64,000 nt of DNA from JAHFUS01 sp035689115 (GTDB lineage: Bacteria; Actinomycetota; Acidimicrobiia; Acidimicrobiales; GCA-2861595): assembly GCA_035689115.1 (NCBI GenBank), contig DASSMA010000074.1, positions 1 through 64,000 of the forward strand. The letters run 5' to 3'. Positions 32,401 to 39,829 of this stretch are shown in pieces. The stretch's first letter is position 1; every line of letters starts with the position of its first letter. Below the pieces are notes generated by a model that was given only the letters and a program-made list of their open reading frames with translations, had not been told where the DNA came from and did no database searches. The translations under genes were made by a program, and so were the position numbers.

Positions 32401-33015
32401 CGGGCGGTCGCCTACCACGAGGCGGGGCACGCCCTGGTCGCCCGGATGGTGGAGGGTGCAGCGCCGCCGTACAAGCTCACCATCGCACCCCGGGGCGGCA
32501 CCCTCGGCCACTGCCTCACCATGGACGCCCACGACCGGGTGGTCTACAGCCGAACCGACCTGCTCGGGCGCCTCGCCACCCATCTCGGGGGGTATGCGGC
32601 GGAGAAGGAGGTGTTCGGGGAGACCGGGGCGGGGGCGGCCAGCGACATCGAAGCGGCGGTCGCCCTCGCTCGCCGGATGGTCGTCGAGTACGGCATGAGC
32701 GACGAACTGGGCCCGCTCGGCGCCATCGAGGTCACGGCCCTCGGGAACGGCGCACCGTCGGAGAAGACGGTGGAGGCCATCCGCCACCTGGCCGACGCGG
32801 CGATGCAGAAGGCCGGACGGGTGCTGGCGGCCCACCGGGCGGCGCTCGAGCGGGTGGCCCAGGCCCTGCTCGACCGCGAGTCGCTCACGGCCGCCGAGTT
32901 GGAGGAGCTCATGGCTCCGGCCGCCGCGGTCGCCGGCAACGGCAATGGGGGGGCGGCGAGCCGGCGTCGGGCCGCCAGCGGCTCTCCGGAGGCTGCGGGT
33001 CGCCCACCGTCGTGA
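29479..33015 (+). CDS. FtsH-like membrane protease with three tandem AAA+ modules and one M41 domain
   Basis: One uninterrupted 1178-residue frame from ATG 29479, preceded by GGAGGGG. Topology is FtsH-like: TM1 ~22-44, an ~85-residue outside domain, TM2 ~130-151. Three complete AAA+ modules follow, with Walker A GPPGCGKT at 217, 488 and 761 (spacing 271 and 273), Walker B IFIDELD, VFIDEID and VFIDELD, and RPGRFDR arginine-finger motifs in each. Pore loops read YVG (Y250), HVG (H521) and FVG (F794). After modules 1 and 2 the linker APERQRRLS copies the segment that in FtsH leads into the peptidase, but another AAA begins instead. Only module 3 is followed by the M41 domain, with HEAGH at 980-984 and the third zinc ligand Asp at ~1056 (ASDIEAA). 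Canonical FtsH has one AAA and 600-800 residues. Expected to extract and degrade membrane proteins. Confidence 0.95.
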   Translation: MPSTNKRPRRRRKALLSGSSRFGLFTTACVLLLLGAFLALLSYSQPHVGGDRLRLDTLFDLAQNNRLVNAKILNADAYVVGTYTRDDGRRARYNAPYLKDNQQERLIDLLLENHVPTSVEQQSGKRVANLAGILFPGLILILLFAYIIVSSRRGTGLFKVRSGARRISARDGAVTFADVAGQDAAVAELREIETFLSDPQRFASLGAEVPRGVLLYGPPGCGKTLLARALAGQAGANFYSISGSDFVELYVGVGAARVRDLFREARENAPAVIFIDELDSIGRARSTGAGVVHSTEQEQALNQVLAEMDGFSNSSGIIVLAATNRPDILDPALLRPGRFDRTVGLERPDEAARLAILRVHAGRKRLAPGVDLGAVARKAVGLTGADLAAVMNEAALLAGRAGKEAIDQDDLDRGLTWLLGAPERQRRLSMRDRHVGRRLVDEGKVTFADVAGQDAAVEELADIREFLTAPERYLALGASVPKGVLLYGPPGCGKTLLARALAGEVNAAFVSVTGPELLERHVGVGSSRIRDLFAEARQMAPAIVFIDEIDSLGRSRTGTATDRQTSVAGQEELNQILAEMDGFSSSSAGVIVLAATNRPDVLDPALIRPGRFDRTVGLELPTEEGRLSILELYGHHKVLAAGVDLRAIASKAHGLTGADLASIMNEAALLAGRRGRDAVGQGELEEALERTLRAPERQRRLSLRARSVGRRSSADERITFDDVAGVGDAIDELGDVRDYLASPERFAEMGATPPRGILLSGPPGCGKTLLARAVAGEANAAFISASASEFVEVFVGEGAARIRELFAEARSVAPAIVFIDELDAVGASRGTGASHEHDQTLNQLLTELDGFESRSAVVIIAATNRPDILDPALVRPGRFDRKVEITAPDRAGRRAILDIHAAGKPLAPDVDLDALAGLTRGFSGADLAGMLNEAAVLATRRGSTQVDMAVVHEALDRAYLGVTSRGHLMTDEERRAVAYHEAGHALVARMVEGAAPPYKLTIAPRGGTLGHCLTMDAHDRVVYSRTDLLGRLATHLGGYAAEKEVFGETGAGAASDIEAAVALARRMVVEYGMSDELGPLGAIEVTALGNGAPSEKTVEAIRHLADAAMQKAGRVLAAHRAALERVAQALLDRESLTAAELEELMAPAAAVAGNGNGGAASRRRAASGSPEAAGRPPS

Positions 33016-33038
33016 CTGGTGGGCGGGCGCCCTGGTGC

Positions 33039-34865
33039 CTACGCCGCCAGCTCGCGGTCGCCGGAGAGCAGGCCCTGCCAGCGCACCGCCGGCTTGCCCC
33101 CTTGTCTCACGTCGACGGCCCAGGAGTCGGGCCGCACCGTGGCCTGGTTCTGGAGGACGAGGCAGTAGGGGCGGCCGGCTGCGACACGGGGGACGTGGTA
33201 GTGGAGCGACACGACTCTCGCCGCCCCGGGAGCGACGTCGAGCGTGACGTCGAAGGCGCGCTTGCCGAGCTCCAACCTGGTGTCGTAGCCGCCCGCCGCC
33301 CGCCCGCCGTCGCGGAACTCCGTCATGACCGCGGTGCGCGGGACGAAAACGCTCAGGTAGGTGCGGGCCGAGCCGGCGGCCAGGTTGATCGCCGGGCGGG
33401 GCCCGCCGATCCAGTCCGGGAGGGTGGCGGCGGGGTCCGCCACGTTCCGCACCTCGATGGTGAGGGTGCTGTCGACGGAGCCGTCCGATTCGATCGTCGC
33501 GTCGTACGTGATGTTGCGCCGCAGGTAGTAGTCCATCTTGTTCTCGCCGAGGTTCTGCCCCAGCACGAGGAGGTAGTCGCTCGGACTCCCGCGGAGACGA
33601 CCGCCGATCCCCTGGCGCTCGATCACCGCCTGCTCCTCCGCCTGCCGCGAGAACAGCACCATGTGCCGCTCGGCGAGGGCGCGGCCGAGCGCCGCCGCCA
33701 GCCGCCGGCCGTCGAGCCCCTCGGCGTCGCTGAGCCGCGTCCACACGGCCCCGGCGATGCGCCCAAGCGTCTCCTTGCGGGCGCTCTCGTCGGCGAAGGC
33801 GAAGTAGGCGCCGTTCAGCGACCAGTCGACCACGTTGGCCGCGGTGATCGGTTCGGCCAGCCCGTCGACGGTCACGGGCCCGGTGACTTCCAGCAGGTAC
33901 GAGAGGGCTCGGGGGTCGGTGGAGACGACGCCGTCGGCATCCGGCGCGCCCGAGTCGCGCAAGCCGTCGAGCAGCACCGAGGCACCGGACGCGAAGTCGG
34001 GGCTCATGGTGACGTTGGGCCACGACGCCAGGGCGCCCAGGTCGAGGTAGTGCTGCTGGTACTCGGGGGGCAGGGACGACAGGGGGGCGGCGACCCGCAG
34101 CGCCGGCAGGTCGGTCGTCGGCGTGAAGGGGCCCATGCTGATCCGTCCACCATCGGTCTCGAGGACACCGAGGGATCCGATGTAGCCGCCCCTGCCGCGG
34201 AGCTCGCCGAGGTTCTCGGCGCCGACGATCCACCGGCGAGGGCCGTCCGCGCCGAGGACCCGGGGTACCAGGTACGACAGGTCGGCGGCTACGGCCGCCT
34301 TCGTCCTGGCCTCCTCGATCGAGTCCAGGGCGCTGCGGCGGACCCTGCGGGCAGGACCCAGCAGCAGCGTCGGCCTGGCCGACGACACCAGCCGGGCAGC
34401 CCTCGACAGGTGGCGCTCGGCGCCGCCGGCGAGGGGTGCCGAGCGCCGGAACGGCCCGAGGTCGACGCCGCCGTCCCGCCAGGCGGCCGTCGGGTGACCA
34501 TCCTCCATCCCGAACTCGCCGAGCAGGGCGACGCCCTGGCGGCCGGCGGCGACCACCTCGCCGCCCGCGCCGGCCAGCGCGACCAGGAGCCGCATGTGGT
34601 CGCCCACCACGGGGAGCAGGGAACCGGGCCGGGCCGGCCAGGCCTGGAGTCGGGCGCGGGCGTGGCGCAGTGAGGCGTCCGCACGGCCGAGAGCGGCCGC
34701 CGCGGCCGCCCCGTCCGACCTCAGCAGGGCGGCCCGGCCGGCGTCGAGCTGGGCGCGGGCCTCGCCCAGATCGTGACGGGCCAGCAGGGCGACCACCGTC
34801 GACGATCCGGCCGCCACAACGACCAGCCCGGCCGCCGCCAGGGCCAGGCGCCGCCAGGCCCTCAC
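33039..34865 (-). CDS. DUF4012 domain-containing membrane-anchored protein (1)
   Basis: A 608-residue protein with one N-terminal TM anchor (RLALAAAGLVVVAAGSSTVVALL, ~6-28), a helical region (~30-110) and a large extracytoplasmic domain typical of DUF4012: WIVGAENLGELRGRGGYIGS (the family QNxxELRPTGGFIGS motif), FTPTTDLPALRVAAPLSSLP, ASWPNVTMSPDFASGASVLL and a late beta-rich part with YYLRRNITYDATIESDG. DUF4012 proteins occur in actinobacterial exopolysaccharide clusters; no activity is established, and a LytR-CpsA-Psr-like role in glycan attachment has only been guessed. It is the second gene after the secreted protein at 34893 (27 bp gap). A second DUF4012 protein lies 3 kb away. Confidence 0.88.
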   Translation of the reverse strand: MRAWRRLALAAAGLVVVAAGSSTVVALLARHDLGEARAQLDAGRAALLRSDGAAAAAALGRADASLRHARARLQAWPARPGSLLPVVGDHMRLLVALAGAGGEVVAAGRQGVALLGEFGMEDGHPTAAWRDGGVDLGPFRRSAPLAGGAERHLSRAARLVSSARPTLLLGPARRVRRSALDSIEEARTKAAVAADLSYLVPRVLGADGPRRWIVGAENLGELRGRGGYIGSLGVLETDGGRISMGPFTPTTDLPALRVAAPLSSLPPEYQQHYLDLGALASWPNVTMSPDFASGASVLLDGLRDSGAPDADGVVSTDPRALSYLLEVTGPVTVDGLAEPITAANVVDWSLNGAYFAFADESARKETLGRIAGAVWTRLSDAEGLDGRRLAAALGRALAERHMVLFSRQAEEQAVIERQGIGGRLRGSPSDYLLVLGQNLGENKMDYYLRRNITYDATIESDGSVDSTLTIEVRNVADPAATLPDWIGGPRPAINLAAGSARTYLSVFVPRTAVMTEFRDGGRAAGGYDTRLELGKRAFDVTLDVAPGAARVVSLHYHVPRVAAGRPYCLVLQNQATVRPDSWAVDVRQGGKPAVRWQGLLSGDRELAA

Positions 34866-34892
34866 CGGTGCTCCTCGGCGGACCCCGCCGTG

Positions 34893-35450
34893 CTACACCG
34901 CCTGGTCGGCGCTGTACGTGAAGTCGGTGGTCCGGCCGGCGATCTGCACGTGGACCGTCACCTTCAGGTACTTGGCGTCGGCCGGGACGGCGACGTTGGT
35001 GCAGGTGAACGTCACCGTCTGGGACTGGTTCCAGGGGATGGCGTACGAGGTGCTCGGCGAGAACGTGCACGAAGGAGCCGGCAGGCTGGTGTAGGCGCCG
35101 GTCTTGGAGGTCTTGTACTGGAGGGTGATGTACTGGTTCACCACCGTGACGCCGACGCCGCGGTCGCTGGCGTTCTTCACCACGAACGACCCGGAGAGCG
35201 TGAGCGAGGTCCGCGAGTAGGTGAACGTGAGCCCGCCGATGGTGATGCTCACGTTGGCATAGGGCGGTGGGGCGGTTGTCGTGCTCGACGACGTGGTGGT
35301 GCTCGGCTTGCCCGCCGCCACCACCTTGCTGTCCGAGCTGGAGGCCGGGAGCACGAAAGCGGCAATCACCGCCACGGCGGCGACGGCGGCCGCCGCGGCC
35401 GCCACGAGCGCCCTCGCGCGCCGCTTGGGTCCGTTCCGCCGATTGATCAT
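34893..35450 (-). CDS. Membrane-anchored surface protein with Thr-rich stalk
   Basis: A 185-residue protein from ATG 35450 with GGGGGAGACGG just upstream as ribosome binding site. A basic N-terminus (NRRNGPKRRARA) leads into a TM/signal segment (AAAAAVAAVAVIAAFVL, ~17-36), then a Thr/Ser stalk (KPSTTTSSSTTTAPPP) and a ~120-residue beta-rich domain with FTYSRTSLTLSGSFVVKN, VNQYITLQYK and a Cys pair (SCTF, FTCTN) that may form a disulfide. The fold is Ig-like by pattern only. It is co-directional with and 27 bp from DUF4012 (1); a TTGCTT-N16-TAAGCT promoter lies upstream. Function unknown; probably a surface component tied to the polysaccharide locus. Confidence 0.78.
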   Translation of the reverse strand: MINRRNGPKRRARALVAAAAAAVAAVAVIAAFVLPASSSDSKVVAAGKPSTTTSSSTTTAPPPYANVSITIGGLTFTYSRTSLTLSGSFVVKNASDRGVGVTVVNQYITLQYKTSKTGAYTSLPAPSCTFSPSTSYAIPWNQSQTVTFTCTNVAVPADAKYLKVTVHVQIAGRTTDFTYSADQAV

Positions 35451-35524
35451 TCCGTCTCCCCCTCTTCGACACGGCCCAGCCGCCACGAACGAGCCCTTCG
35501 GGCCGTTTCACCCAGCGGTCGGAA

Positions 35525-35552
35525 AGCTTAGCGCTCTGGACGGCGAAAGCAA
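35525..35552 (-). promoter_or_regulatory. Promoter TTGCTT-N16-TAAGCT
   Basis: Minus strand: TTGCTT (35552-35547) and TAAGCT (35530-35525) with a 16-nt spacer, about 75 nt upstream of ATG 35450. It drives the surface protein and DUF4012 (1). Confidence 0.5.
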
Positions 35553-35617
35553 CGGGTGGATCCCGCCGCTCGGCGCCCCAAGGCGCCCCCGTCTCCCGGC
35601 CCGCGGTCGGCCTCCAG

Positions 35618-35623
35618 TACAGT
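35618..35623 (+). promoter_or_regulatory. -10 box TACAGT before the short ORF and double-GT4 gene
   Basis: TACAGT ends 9 nt before ATG 35633 of the 20-codon ORF, predicting a leaderless start at that ORF rather than at the glycosyltransferase GTG. Confidence 0.5.
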
Positions 35624-35632
35624 CCCGCTTCC

Positions 35633-35695
35633 ATGTGCGGTATCGCGGCGGCCGTGCACACGACGTGGTCGGACCCCCACGCCCACCCAGGGTGA
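35633..35695 (+). CDS. Candidate 20-residue leader ORF coupled to the double GT4
   Basis: ATG 35633 opens a 20-codon frame beginning MCGIAAAVHTTWSDP whose TGA overlaps the GTG of the glycosyltransferase as GTGA. A -10 box lies 9 nt upstream. MCGIA is the mature N-terminus of class II glutamine amidotransferases (asparagine synthase family), so this is either a coincidence, a decayed remnant, or a leader peptide that couples translation. The presence of a promoter and stop/start overlap favours translation; no protein function is claimed. Confidence 0.35.
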   Translation: MCGIAAAVHTTWSDPHAHPG

Positions 35696-37992
35696 GCGGC
35701 GCCCGCCCCCGCCCGGTCCTCCTCGGGATCGAGTGGTACACCGACAACCCCGGCGGACTGCACCGCTATCTCGCCGACCTGCTGGGCGCTCTTCGGGGCG
35801 AGGGCGCGGCGGCGGGCGCCGTCGTGCTCGGCCCCGCGACAGACGCTCCGGTCGGCGTCCTCGCCGCCGCCCCCGCTGGGAGTTCCCTGCCCCGGCGCCT
35901 GTGGACGTACGCGTGCGCTGCCCGGCGGGCGGCCGCCGGAGCCGACGTGGTCGACGCCCACTTCGCCCTCTTCGCCCTGTGGCCGGTCACCGCCGGGCGC
36001 CTCCGCCGCCTCCCGCTGGTCGTGCACTTCCAGGGACCGTGGGCCGAGGAGAGCGTCAGCGACCGCAAGGGTGGCGACGCGGCCGCCGCCGTCCGGCGGG
36101 GGGTCGAGCGCGTCGTATATCGCCGGGCCAGCGAGATCATCGTCCTGTCGGCGGCGTTCAAGCGGGTGATCGTGGAGCGCTACGGCGTGGCCCCGTGGCT
36201 CGTGAGCGTCGTGCCCCCCGGCGTCGACCTGGCTCGATTCTCACCCGGCGACCGGGCGGCGGCCCGGACCCTTCTCGGGCTCGACGCGGCCTCGCCGGTG
36301 GCGGTGGCCGTGCGCCGCCTGGTACCGAGAACGGGGGTGGACGTGCTGCTCCGGGCCTGGGCCGACGTGTCCGGCGGCGTTCCTCGCGCCGTGCTGGCTC
36401 TCGTGGGCGACGGGCCGGAGCGGGGGTCGCTCGAGGCGCTCGCCAGCCGGCTCGGCGTGGAGGACTCGGTGCGGTTCCTCGGCGTCGTCGACGAGGACGC
36501 GCTGGTGGCCGCGTACCGGGCCGCCGACCTGGCCGTGGTGCCGAGCGTCGAACTCGAGGGGTTCGGCCTGGTGGTGCTCGAGGCGCTGGCATGCGGCGTG
36601 CCCGTCCTCGCCACCGACGTCGGCGGCCTTCCCGAGGCGCTACGGCCGCTCGACCCCGCGCTCGTCGTCCCCGCCGGCGACGCCGGCGCCCTGGCCGGGC
36701 GCCTCGGAGCGCTCCTCGGCGAGGCTGCGGCCCGGCCGCCACCCGAGCGCTGCCGTACGTATGCCGAGGGGTTCTCCTGGGGAGCGGTGGCCCGCCGCCA
36801 CGTCGAGATCTATGCCCGCGCCGCCGATCCGTCGGCGTCCCGCAAGGTCCGCGTCGTCTACCTCGACCATTGCGCCCGCCTGTCGGGCGGGGAGCTGGCC
36901 CTGCTCCGGCTCCTTCCCGCCCTCGAAGGGGTGGACGCCCATGTCATCTTGGCCGAGGACGGCCCACTGGTGGCTCGACTCGTATCGGCCGGCATCTCCG
37001 TCGAGGTGGTTCCCATGGCGGAGCGGGCGCGGGGGCTCGGCCGCCAGGCGGTGTCGCCGGCGGCGCTGCCGCTCGGCTCGGCGCTCCGGGCGTCGGCCTA
37101 CACCGCTCGCGTCGCCCGCCGGCTGCGAGCCCTGCGACCCGACCTGGTCCACACCAATTCGCTGAAGGCGGCCCTCTACGGCGCCGCCGCCGGGCGCCTG
37201 GCGGGCGTCCCGGTGGTGTGGCACGTGCGGGATCGGATCGACGCCGACTACCTCCCGGCGAGTGCCGTCCGCCTGGTGCGAGGCCTGGCCCGCCGCCTGC
37301 CGGCCGCCGTCGTCGCCAACTCGCGCACCACGATGGCGACGCTCGGGCCGCTCACGGTTCCGGCCGAGGTGGTCTACAGCCCGGTCCATGTCCACAACGG
37401 CCCCCGAACGGGCGGCGACGTCCTTCGTGTCGGGATCGTCGGCCGGATCGCCGAGTGGAAAGGGCAGGGAACCTTCCTGCGTGCGTTCGCCGCGGCCTTC
37501 CCGGACGGCGGGACGGAGGCGGCCGTCGTCGGCGCCCCGCTCTTCGGCGAGGAGGACGAGGAGCAGCGCCTGCGCCACCTGGCCGGCGAGCTCGGCATCG
37601 CCGACCGGGTCGAATTCCGGGGCTGGCGTGACGACGTCGGCGCCGAGCTGGCCCGCCTCGACGTGCTCGTGCACGCCTCGACGTTGGCGGAGCCGTTCGG
37701 GAACGTCGTCGTCGAGGGCATGGCCGCCGGCCTCCCGGTCGTGGCGGCCGGTGCCGGTGGGCCGGCCGAGGTGATCACCGACGGGGTCGACGGCCTCCTC
37801 TACCCGCCGGGAGACGTCGGGAGCCTGGCCGACCGACTCCGGGACCTGGCCGCCGACGCCGTCCGGCGCAGGAGCCTGGGTGCCGCGGCGCGCTCCCGGG
37901 CCGCCGCCTTCGCCCCCCCGGTCATCGCCGCTCAGCTGGAGGCGCTCTACCGCCGCGTCCTCACCGGTCGGGCGGCCGGCGGCAGCCCGTAG
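35692..37992 (+). CDS. Fused double GT4 glycosyltransferase
   Basis: A 766-residue protein made of two complete GT4 (GT-B fold) enzymes. Domain 1 (~1-380) has LGIEWYTDNPGGLHRYLADL, VVPPGVDLARFSPGD, VALVGDGPERGSL-like ALVGDGPERGSLE and the E-x7-E acceptor motif ELEGFGLVVLEALACGVPVL. Domain 2 begins at about residue 384 (VRVVYLDHCARLSGGELALL) and has VGIVGRIAEWKGQG, EFRGWRDDVGAEL and the donor motif EPFGNVVVEGMAAGLPVVAA. Both nucleotide-sugar-binding Glu pairs are kept, so both halves should be active and could add two sugars in sequence. Start: GTG 35692 overlapping the stop of the short ORF; GTG 35665 also possible. It opens the polysaccharide locus on the plus strand. Confidence 0.9.
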   Translation: MSGARPRPVLLGIEWYTDNPGGLHRYLADLLGALRGEGAAAGAVVLGPATDAPVGVLAAAPAGSSLPRRLWTYACAARRAAAGADVVDAHFALFALWPVTAGRLRRLPLVVHFQGPWAEESVSDRKGGDAAAAVRRGVERVVYRRASEIIVLSAAFKRVIVERYGVAPWLVSVVPPGVDLARFSPGDRAAARTLLGLDAASPVAVAVRRLVPRTGVDVLLRAWADVSGGVPRAVLALVGDGPERGSLEALASRLGVEDSVRFLGVVDEDALVAAYRAADLAVVPSVELEGFGLVVLEALACGVPVLATDVGGLPEALRPLDPALVVPAGDAGALAGRLGALLGEAAARPPPERCRTYAEGFSWGAVARRHVEIYARAADPSASRKVRVVYLDHCARLSGGELALLRLLPALEGVDAHVILAEDGPLVARLVSAGISVEVVPMAERARGLGRQAVSPAALPLGSALRASAYTARVARRLRALRPDLVHTNSLKAALYGAAAGRLAGVPVVWHVRDRIDADYLPASAVRLVRGLARRLPAAVVANSRTTMATLGPLTVPAEVVYSPVHVHNGPRTGGDVLRVGIVGRIAEWKGQGTFLRAFAAAFPDGGTEAAVVGAPLFGEEDEEQRLRHLAGELGIADRVEFRGWRDDVGAELARLDVLVHASTLAEPFGNVVVEGMAAGLPVVAAGAGGPAEVITDGVDGLLYPPGDVGSLADRLRDLAADAVRRRSLGAAARSRAAAFAPPVIAAQLEALYRRVLTGRAAGGSP

Positions 37993-38001
37993 CGGGCGGT
38001 G

Positions 38002-39780
38002 TCAGGAGCGGGCGGCCGACCAGCTCCCCACCACGTCGTCGTCCAACCGGGCCCCGGCCGGCGGGCCGGCGCCCCGCCACCGCCATCCACGCGGCAAGTC
38101 GACCCGCAGCCGAAGCACATCGCCGGCGTGGGCCGGCAGGTGCATCCACCACAGGGAGTACGTCAGCGAGCCGTCGGCCTCGCGGGCGGCGAGCCGCGGC
38201 GCCTGCCACGTCACAGTGAGGGTCGTCGAGCCGAGGGGTGCGGCCGACCGTAGCCAGGCAGCCGCCGGGTGGCGGGCCACAGGCTCCTCGTCAGCGGCGG
38301 GAGGGTCCGACGCGGGGTCCAACGCCGCGCCGGCCGGCCCGTAGATCGTCAGGTAGGAGGCGGAGTCGAGGTTCTGGAGACCCCCCGCGCTGAATGGCCG
38401 CGTGTTCTCGATGGTGACCGTGGTGGTGACGACGCCCGACCCGTCAGGCCGCAGGACGACATGGTGGTCGAAGGTGCGGTGGAGCCCTCGTCCGTTCTTG
38501 GCCTTGTAGGCGAACTCGGCGTCGAAGAAGAAGTCGCCGCCGATGACCGGCAGGGCCCCGTCCCATCGATGCTCGGCCAGTGCCTGGTTCACGCCGGCGT
38601 CGGTGGTCCAGGCCATCGCCTCCCGACGGGAGAACCCGGCGGCGAGCGCCGAGGCGATGTCGGCCCATTGCGCCGAACGGGCGTCGAGAAGGCGGTGGAG
38701 CACGGCGGGCGCCAGGGCGGTGAGGAACTGCTTGCGGTTGGGGTCGTTGAGTCGGGAGCCTTCGAGGTGGGTGTGGTAGTCGAGGCGTTCGAGGAGATTC
38801 TCGGCCGTCACGATGTCGCCGAACGCCGGCACCTGGAGCGGCCCGAGGACGCTCAGCAGGCGGGCGAGGAACTCGGGTGTCACGGCCAGCGCCCCGTCGA
38901 CCGGCGCCTCGCCCCCCTGGCGCCACAGGTCCATCGCCAGACGCGTCGCCGCCGGCCACTCGGCCGAGGCGTTGGCGTTGGCGATCGTCTGGCGCATCGG
39001 CGGCGAGGGCACCCGCAGCGGCAGCGCTGCCCGCTCGGGGGGTACGACGGCCCGCGGGTGGGTCCCGTACCAGCTCTCGATGGAGTCGTACCGCTCGAGG
39101 ACGAGTCGCCCGTCGGCCGCCGCCAGCACCCCGTAGCTGCCGAGGTAGCCGCCCGTCGGGCGCACCTCGTCGGGGTTCTGCGAGAAGACGAGGTAGCGAC
39201 GGGGACCCGAATCACCGGCGAATGCGAGCAGCGCCCGCAGGCCCCGCTCGGCGGACCCCACCTGCTCGGCGGCATCGGGCAAGTCGCGGGCCAGCGCCGA
39301 CCGGGCCCGCCCGAGGGGCCCGACCAGACGGTCGCGCGCGAACGGCCGAAGCCGGGCCGCCGCCGCGTCGATGCACGCTGTGCTGCGGCGCAGGTGGTCG
39401 TCGGCACGCCGCAGGGCGACCAGGGCTCCTGCGGCGCCGTCGCCTGCGCCGCTGGGACGGAGGATCGGCGTGGCGGCAGCGACGCCCTCCTCGCCGGAGC
39501 GGGCCAGCAGCCGGCCGGCGTCGGCCAGCGCCTCGGCGTAGCCGACCTGCAGGCGCACGAACGGCACCCGCCGGGCGACCGGGAGGAGCGGGCCGAGGCG
39601 GTGGAGGTCGGCCGCCATCCGGTCGAAGGACCGGCGGGCGGCCGCGAGTTCGCGGCTCGCCTCGTCCAGGCGCCGACCGGCGACGTCGGACCGGGCGCGG
39701 GCGAGCGCGTCGCGCCCGTCCGCTCCGGCTCCGGCCGCCGCCCGGAGGTGGATGGCCGCCCAGGCACCGGCGACGATCAC
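38002..39780 (-). CDS. DUF4012 domain-containing protein (2)
   Basis: The second DUF4012 protein, 592 residues from the only standard start (GTG 39780). It carries the same signature as the first (YLVFSQNPDEVRPTGGYLGS), then PAVLHRLLDARSAQWADIAS and the late beta-rich part FDHHVVLRPDGSGVVTTTV. From GTG 39780 the membrane anchor is cut to about 12 residues (IVAGAWAAIHLR); the in-frame sequence upstream encodes the missing half (RFRRFAPRALGTGAGLAV), a normal basic-then-hydrophobic anchor. That frame begins at GTT 39834, which overlaps the TAG stop of the upstream small gene. Translation from GTT would give 610 residues. The stop lies 10 bp from that of the convergent double GT4 gene. Confidence 0.85.
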   Translation of the reverse strand: MIVAGAWAAIHLRAAAGAGADGRDALARARSDVAGRRLDEASRELAAARRSFDRMAADLHRLGPLLPVARRVPFVRLQVGYAEALADAGRLLARSGEEGVAAATPILRPSGAGDGAAGALVALRRADDHLRRSTACIDAAAARLRPFARDRLVGPLGRARSALARDLPDAAEQVGSAERGLRALLAFAGDSGPRRYLVFSQNPDEVRPTGGYLGSYGVLAAADGRLVLERYDSIESWYGTHPRAVVPPERAALPLRVPSPPMRQTIANANASAEWPAATRLAMDLWRQGGEAPVDGALAVTPEFLARLLSVLGPLQVPAFGDIVTAENLLERLDYHTHLEGSRLNDPNRKQFLTALAPAVLHRLLDARSAQWADIASALAAGFSRREAMAWTTDAGVNQALAEHRWDGALPVIGGDFFFDAEFAYKAKNGRGLHRTFDHHVVLRPDGSGVVTTTVTIENTRPFSAGGLQNLDSASYLTIYGPAGAALDPASDPPAADEEPVARHPAAAWLRSAAPLGSTTLTVTWQAPRLAAREADGSLTYSLWWMHLPAHAGDVLRLRVDLPRGWRWRGAGPPAGARLDDDVVGSWSAARS

Positions 39781-39829
39781 GGCAAGGCCAGCGCCGGTGC
39801 CGAGCGCCCTCGGCGCGAAGCGGCGGAAC

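Noticed and set aside
35633..35695. A functional glutamine amidotransferase at the MCGIA start
   Set aside because: Only 20 codons before TGA and no further amidotransferase motif in any frame downstream; kept only as a leader or relic candidate.
31612..36027. A 1471-codon minus-strand frame spanning the FtsH-like gene and its neighbours
   Set aside because: It runs antisense to an intact AAA/M41 coding region and then out of frame through two real minus-strand genes.
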